DNA of 64,000 nucleotides from contig NZ_FQUD01000001.1 of assembly GCF_900128945.1 (NCBI RefSeq), positions 1,601,450-1,665,449 of the forward strand, read 5' to 3'. Below, in pieces: positions 59,884 to 64,000 of this stretch; position 1 is the stretch's first letter, and every line of letters starts with the position of its first letter. The notes under the pieces are model-generated. The model did no database searches. It had not been told where the DNA came from and saw only the letters and a list, made by a program, of their open reading frames with translations. The position numbers were made by a program, and so were the translations under genes. Origin of the DNA: Chryseobacterium sp. OV279. GTDB taxonomy: Bacteria; Bacteroidota; Bacteroidia; Flavobacteriales; Weeksellaceae.

Positions 59884-60876
59884 ATGAACAGAAGAGAACT
59901 TTTAAAAAACGGACTCCTGGCAGGAGCATTAAGCTTTGTTCCTTTTTCTGATGTTTTTGCCGGAACGCAGACGGTTTTGCCTCGTTCAGAAGAAGATCTT
60001 TCAGCATCTAAAAAAATTAAATTGGGAGAGCTGGAACTGTTTATTTTGACCGACGGATATATTCACGAGAAAAACGTTGATACCTTTTCACCACGAGCAG
60101 ATGTTCCTCAACTAAAAAAGCTCCTCAGAGATCATTTCCGTCCCGATGATTATATCGATATGGCGATGAATCTGATGCTTGTTAAAACGAAGAACAGACT
60201 GATTTTGCTGGATGCAGGAATGGGAATTTTTGCCGATGAAAGAACCGGTTTCCTTTTGAAAAGTCTTCAGAAAGCAGGATTTTCACCGAAAGATATTACC
60301 GATGTTTTTATTTCCCACGCTCATCCGGATCACATCGGTGGAGTAGTGGACAAACAGAATAATCTGGTTTTCCCGAATGCGGATCTGTATATTTCAAAGA
60401 TAGAGCACGATTTTTGGCTACAGGCTTCCCTTAAAGATTTTAAAAACAGCTTTTTAAAAACCCAGCCGGAATTTCTCAACCAGGTGATTCCGCCTATTCA
60501 GAATATCCTGAAAACGATTCGTCCAAAACTGAAGTTTTATGATTTTAAAAAGCCTTTATATGATCATTTCAGCTTTCAGCTGGCACCGGGACACACGCCG
60601 GGACTTACCATCATGACGATTTCTTCCGGAAATGAAAAACTCATCTATATGGCAGATCTTATTCACTCTGATGTTATTCTTTTTCCACACCCTGATTGGG
60701 GATTTTCAGGAGACACAGATCTGGATATCGCTACAGACTCCCGTAAGAAACTTCTTCAGCAGCTGGCGGAAACAAAGACCAAAGCATTTGCCTATCATCT
60801 TCCTTGGCCGGGACTTGGCTTTACCAGGAAAAAAGATACAGCCTATGAATGGATTCCGGAGAGTTTTATGAGCTAA
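59884..60876 (+). CDS. Exported MBL-fold hydrolase (possible Tat substrate)
   Basis: A 330-residue metallo-beta-lactamase-fold enzyme. The N-terminus is MNRRELLKNGLLAGALSFVP with a twin-arginine pair followed by a hydrophobic stretch, then an Ala-type cut region (SDVFAG), so Tat export is likely. Metal motif HAHPDH at residues 145-150 (SHAHPDHIGGVV); also PGHTPGLTIMT and ADLIHSD with further ligands, and a late YHLPWPGLGF. The substrate is unknown; AHL lactonases and quorum-quenching enzymes share this fold, but this is not evidence of that role. It follows the aldo/keto reductase and hairpin. Confidence 0.87.
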   Translation: MNRRELLKNGLLAGALSFVPFSDVFAGTQTVLPRSEEDLSASKKIKLGELELFILTDGYIHEKNVDTFSPRADVPQLKKLLRDHFRPDDYIDMAMNLMLVKTKNRLILLDAGMGIFADERTGFLLKSLQKAGFSPKDITDVFISHAHPDHIGGVVDKQNNLVFPNADLYISKIEHDFWLQASLKDFKNSFLKTQPEFLNQVIPPIQNILKTIRPKLKFYDFKKPLYDHFSFQLAPGHTPGLTIMTISSGNEKLIYMADLIHSDVILFPHPDWGFSGDTDLDIATDSRKKLLQQLAETKTKAFAYHLPWPGLGFTRKKDTAYEWIPESFMS

Positions 60877-60934
60877 TGAAAGTGGAATTGAGACATTAAT
60901 GATTCATTTCAATTTCTACAACATCAATTTAAAA

Positions 60935-60962
60935 ATAAATCCTCTCTTCCGGGAGGATTTAT
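60935..60962 (+). terminator. Terminator of the reductase/MBL operon
   Basis: AAATCCTC pairs with GAGGATTT around a short loop, about 58 bases after the stop. The rest of the 314-base convergent gap (60877-61190) is AT-rich with no gene. Confidence 0.7.
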
Positions 60963-61190
60963 TGATTAAAAATTCCCCAACCAAAGCAACGTAAAGTAGA
61001 AAATGAATAAGGCATACAATCACCTGATTGGGGGAACACAAATATTTTTTTCTATGATCTCTAAAATGATCAGACGTATGGTTGAATGATGTACAAATTT
61101 TAGCATTTTTTGATTTATTAAAAAACAGAAGATGTATGAGATTCTGAATTTCTAACGTATCAATTGATCAGTTTAAAAACAAGATTTCCG

Positions 61191-61583
61191 CTAAGCTTCT
61201 CCAAATATCAATTCAGGAGTATGTAGTTTTCTGAACATTACATATGTCACGGAAAGAACTGTAAATGTGATAATAGCGTCAAAAGTTGTTGCAAAACCAA
61301 GCACGGCAATTTTTGAAAAGAACGCAAAAATAATGTCGAAAAACATACCTGCAAATACCCATTCTTTCAGTCTAAATAAACGATTGGGGAGAAGGAGTAC
61401 CAAAACTCCTGATAATTTAAAGACACCAAGAATATAGATGAAGTGAGAAGGATAGCCAAGCTGTTGGGTAATGTTCCATACTACAGGATTTTTGGTGAGT
61501 TCAAAGAAACCACTGGCACCGAACCATAATGACATAAAGATAATACCTGACCAATAGATGGTTTTTGTTGTTTTTGTTTTCAT
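61191..61583 (-). CDS. DoxX-like membrane protein
   Basis: A 130-residue inner-membrane protein with four hydrophobic spans: YWSGIIFMSLWFGASGFFEL, the stretch with FIYILGVFKLSGVLVLLLPN, WVFAGMFFDIIFAFFSKIAV and DAIITFTVLSVTYVMF. The pattern and GVFKLSGVLVLLLP-type motif fit DoxX/DUF4267-like proteins. In other genera DoxX relatives are linked to respiratory or antioxidant complexes. The neighbours (repeats, DUF1223) say little about its job. Confidence 0.8.
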   Translation of the reverse strand: MKTKTTKTIYWSGIIFMSLWFGASGFFELTKNPVVWNITQQLGYPSHFIYILGVFKLSGVLVLLLPNRLFRLKEWVFAGMFFDIIFAFFSKIAVLGFATTFDAIITFTVLSVTYVMFRKLHTPELIFGEA

Positions 61584-61649
61584 TGTTTTATTATTTTAAG
61601 TTTTTTTGAGTTTTCTAATACCTTGAAATATTTTTATTTTGATATAGCC

Positions 61650-61895
61650 TTGTGTCTTAGCGTTTCTCAACACGTATTTTATACTTGTTGAATAGTGATT
61701 TTGGTTTATCGCAAAGGCGCAATTTTTTTTCAAACTATATGTTGTAAGGCGCAAAGATTTTATCTTTGATAAAATTGATTGTGTTATAATGATTGATGTT
61801 CTGGAATTATTCCTTGCTGAAAATTTTTAATTTTCTAGCGCCTTAAAATCTTCACATTTAGATAGAACTTAGCGCCTTTGAGATTCTCCAACAAT
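61650..61895. repeat. Composite dispersed-repeat region
   Basis: This 394-base gap (61584-61977) holds several fragments of the family seen at 45651-45862. The stretch 61741-61778 is the reverse complement of 45784-45821 at 36 of 38 positions. GTGTCTTAGCGTTTCTCAAC (61652-61671) resembles the other element's right terminus, and 61829-61885 the reverse complement of the 45682-45731 segment. No gene is visible. Confidence 0.55.
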
Positions 61896-61977
61896 TGTTT
61901 ATTCTCGTTGGATGATGATTTCGAATGATCAAAAGGCAAAGGTTTTATGTGATTTGTACATTAATTTCTAACCTATT

Positions 61978-62754
61978 TTACTGGATAATAGCCCTGGATA
62001 CTCCGGAAATTGTTCCGGTCTTCGGGTTCTGAATAAATCCAATGACTTCCCAGTTGTCGGAAGAAAAGTTATCCGGAAGCTTGAAATTTACTGTGCCTTC
62101 ATGATAATCTTTTAATGAAACCTTTTCCTGTTCATGAACGATCTGCCAGTGCTGCAAACGATGTCCTTCATTTTCACCGCCATTTACCTGCGTCGATGAT
62201 TTCTTTTCAACCAGATTGATCAGTAATTTATCCTGAGAATCAGTTTGAGTTGTTTTAAAACTAATGGTGATTGCTTTTTGTGAAACAGCTGCAGAGAGGT
62301 TTATAGAAACATTTTTAGAACTCATTATAACCTTTTGAATGGCATTTTCTACAGCATTACTGTCAGAACCTACAAACTCAGTGTTTCCATTCACAACCAA
62401 TTGTGGGGTATAAGTTTGTGATTTGAGGAGTCGGCTGTATGCTTGTTGCCGTTGGGAATTTTCAGCACTGCTGAACCTGTCTTTCCATCCGAGACGGTTC
62501 CAGTAGTCTACATGATAAGAAAGAATGTAAACAGGCTGGTCCTTGTATTCTTTCTGGATCTGTCCCATCAGATCATCTGCGGGAGGACAGCTTGAACAGC
62601 CTTCTGAAGTGAACAGTTCCAAAACTGCAAAACCTTTATTCTCCGTGGAAATGTCATGGTGGGCTGTCTTAATTTCGTCTTTCTGTATAAATGCAGAAGC
62701 GGCAAATAGGAAGGTGGTGAAAGCACCTACTGTCAATAGATTTTTTAGAATCAT
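61978..62754 (-). CDS. Exported DUF1223 (thioredoxin-like) protein
   Basis: A 258-residue exported protein with an N-terminal hydrophobic signal (TVGAFTTFLFAASAFIQ). The DUF1223 hallmark is present: VLELFTSEGCSSCPPADDLM, with a thioredoxin-like CxxC, then YHVDYWNRLGWKDRFSS and TYTPQLVVNGNTEFVGS. The C-terminal half is a beta-rich domain. The fold suggests a periplasmic thiol-disulphide or stress role; the family has no firm function. The gene is divergent from nothing close and lies 118 bases from the response regulator gene on the same strand. Confidence 0.9.
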   Translation of the reverse strand: MILKNLLTVGAFTTFLFAASAFIQKDEIKTAHHDISTENKGFAVLELFTSEGCSSCPPADDLMGQIQKEYKDQPVYILSYHVDYWNRLGWKDRFSSAENSQRQQAYSRLLKSQTYTPQLVVNGNTEFVGSDSNAVENAIQKVIMSSKNVSINLSAAVSQKAITISFKTTQTDSQDKLLINLVEKKSSTQVNGGENEGHRLQHWQIVHEQEKVSLKDYHEGTVNFKLPDNFSSDNWEVIGFIQNPKTGTISGVSRAIIQ

Positions 62755-62872
62755 TTCTTTTAATTTTGATTCAAAAGTAGAGACTCAGCAGGCGCGAAAG
62801 AATATAAAAAAGGGTTAGCCGGACAAATTGAAAGGCGAACCCGGAAAATATTCAGGTTTAAAATTTAATAGG

Positions 62873-63634
62873 TTAACGGTCTTCCAGCCAGGTGAAGAAA
62901 CTGTGCGTTTTTTCTTTGTTGATCAGGAGTTTTTCAGGAGTTTCAATGACCAGCTTAACCAGAATTTTACGCTGGAAATAATGCTCCATTTCCTTGATTG
63001 CCTTGAAATTGACCAAATACTGTCGGTTGATTCTGAAAAATTGTTTCCCGGAAACTTGTTCGGCAACCTGTCCAAGCGGTTGAGAAAGCTGGAACTGTTC
63101 CTTATCAAAGGTCACAAGATGGGTGATTTCATTATGGATATAGAAATAAGCAACACTTTCTGTGGGAATGGTCGTGTATTTTTGATTTTTAAAAACGAGA
63201 AAGGTACTTTTTCCTGTGGGCTGGCTGATCTTCTGCAGAAGCAATTCAATATCGGGAAGGTCATTCTTTTGGAAAAACTTTCTGAGTTCGTCAACTTTTT
63301 TCAGAGCTTCTGAAATATCATCACGGGAAAAAGGTTTCAGAACATAGTCTACACCCTTGCTTTTGAATGCATCCAGCATATATTGGTCAAAAGCGGTACA
63401 GAAAATGATAGGGCAGGTGATATCTACTGCTTTAAAGATCTCGAATGAAAGTCCGTCTGAGAGCTGGATATCCATAAAAATAAGATCCGGCATGATGTCT
63501 TGTGATAAAGCTTCAACACTGGCTTCAACACTGTCATAAACTCCCAGAATCTTGGATTCCGGTTTTAGGTCTAAAATAAGGTTTTGAAGAGATTTTGCAG
63601 CTCTGAATTCGTCTTCAATGATGATGATATTCAT
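62873..63634 (-). CDS. LytT/AgrA-type response regulator (LytTR)
   Basis: A 253-residue transcriptional regulator. The receiver domain (residues 1-120) has the acidic pair in IIIEDEFRAAKS, the phospho-acceptor Asp55 in LIFMDIQLSDG, and the conserved Lys in DYVLKPFSRDD. The C-terminal LytTR DNA-binding domain (about 150-253) contains STFLVFKNQKYTTIPTESVA, YFYIHNEITHLVT and the RINRQYLVN-type segment RINRQYLVNFKAI. It overlaps the histidine kinase gene by 20 bases, a two-component operon transcribed from the right. Confidence 0.94.
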   Translation of the reverse strand: MNIIIIEDEFRAAKSLQNLILDLKPESKILGVYDSVEASVEALSQDIMPDLIFMDIQLSDGLSFEIFKAVDITCPIIFCTAFDQYMLDAFKSKGVDYVLKPFSRDDISEALKKVDELRKFFQKNDLPDIELLLQKISQPTGKSTFLVFKNQKYTTIPTESVAYFYIHNEITHLVTFDKEQFQLSQPLGQVAEQVSGKQFFRINRQYLVNFKAIKEMEHYFQRKILVKLVIETPEKLLINKEKTHSFFTWLEDR

Positions 63635-64000
63635 GGATCAAAGGTAGTTTTATTTGAAAAGTTTTTTCGTCTGAATAAATTTCTATTTCCTGCTCCAGCA
63701 GATGCCTGAAACGCATTTTTATATTATCAAGGCCAACGCCGAGAGATTCTTCTGTAGCTATTTTCCGTTGAATTGGGTTTTCAATAATGATTCTGTCCTC
63801 CGAACTGTAAATCCTGATGTGCAGCGGTTTGCTTTGAGATACAATATTGTGTTTGATGCAGTTTTCTACCAAAAGCTGCATGGTAAAAGGAGGAATGAGT
63901 GTTTTAAGATCTTCATTCTTAAGTTCGTTGGTAAATGTAATTCCTTCACCGAAACGCGCTTTTTGGAGAAAAAGATAAGCTTCAATAATGTTCATTTCTT
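63615..64000 (-). CDS. LytS-type sensor histidine kinase, C-terminal part (cut by window edge)
   Basis: The frame runs off the right edge of the window; 128 codons are visible. They hold the end of the kinase dimerisation helix region (EAYLFLQKARFGEGI; the phospho-acceptor His is upstream), the N-box LVENCIKHNIVS and the G-box GVGLDNIKMRFR of the ATP-binding domain, of the form seen in sensor kinases of the YehU/LytS (histidine kinase-internal) group. The stop overlaps the response regulator start by 20 bases. The true start lies beyond base 64000. Confidence 0.9.
   Translation of the reverse strand, partial: EMNIIEAYLFLQKARFGEGITFTNELKNEDLKTLIPPFTMQLLVENCIKHNIVSQSKPLHIRIYSSEDRIIIENPIQRKIATEESLGVGLDNIKMRFRHLLEQEIEIYSDEKTFQIKLPLIHEYHHH

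Overview
The window reads as a chromosomal segment of a low-G+C Bacteroidota bacterium, most likely a Chryseobacterium or a close Weeksellaceae relative. The reasons are promoter cores of the TAnnTTTG type, exported proteins with type IX secretion (T9SS) C-terminal sorting domains (type A on an M4 peptidase, type B on a 1399-residue protein), SusC/OmpA-style barrel and plug proteins, a class A (A2-type) beta-lactamase typical of the genus, a double-glycine-leader mini-peptide, and compact genes separated by hairpin terminators and AT-rich dispersed repeats. No rRNA, tRNA, CRISPR array, prophage or intact transposase was recognised.

Layout. 1-3200: end of a GH3 beta-glucosidase, a tandem pair of small secreted paralogues and an unlisted 49-residue GG-leader peptide on the minus strand. 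3.2-12 kb: purB, a run of exported proteins (one frameshifted in a T6 tract, one WG-repeat, one serine hydrolase) and purL. 12-16 kb: repeats, a barstar-like protein, an SGNH hydrolase coupled to an AIG2-like protein, a secreted protein/lipoprotein pair, a 12-copy TAATCCC array and dgkA. 16-21 kb: dnaN, an M23 peptidase and pheT, then a 200-bp tandem repeat. 21.5-30 kb: META lipoprotein, hbd-like dehydrogenase, beta-lactamase, GH5 glucanase with a CBM, Gfo/Idh/MocA oxidoreductase, pcm and a 2-hydroxyacid dehydrogenase. 30-34 kb: an ECF sigma/putative anti-sigma pair with divergent ECF-like promoters, next to a barrel receptor. 34-41 kb: the large T9SS type B protein and hutU. 41-44 kb: an AT-rich OLD-family ATPase/TOPRIM nuclease with a small secreted partner, beside a chimeric pseudogene. 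44-49 kb: TPR protein, repeats, an orphan TonB-plug protein with an N-terminal Cys motif, an exported thiol peroxidase and gapN. 49-54 kb: a second ECF sigma/membrane-protein pair, an M4 peptidase, and a decayed second copy of the sigma/membrane pair. 54-64 kb: S41 peptidase, two MBL-fold hydrolases, a GNAT protein, AraC regulator plus aldo/keto reductase, DoxX, DUF1223, and a LytT/LytS-type two-component system cut by the window edge.

How they fit together. Housekeeping genes (purB, purL, dnaN, pheT, dgkA, pcm, hutU) alternate with surface and exported functions for polymer use, envelope maintenance and stress. Two separate ECF circuits can be read directly from promoter motifs: GTAACC-N16/17-GTCTA at 31.1 kb, and TGTAACATTTTT-N9-CTACTAACT around the M4 peptidase. 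The best candidates for something little described are the OLD nuclease with its secreted partner, the GG-leader peptide, the Cys-motif/plug protein, and the MITE-like and tandem repeat families.
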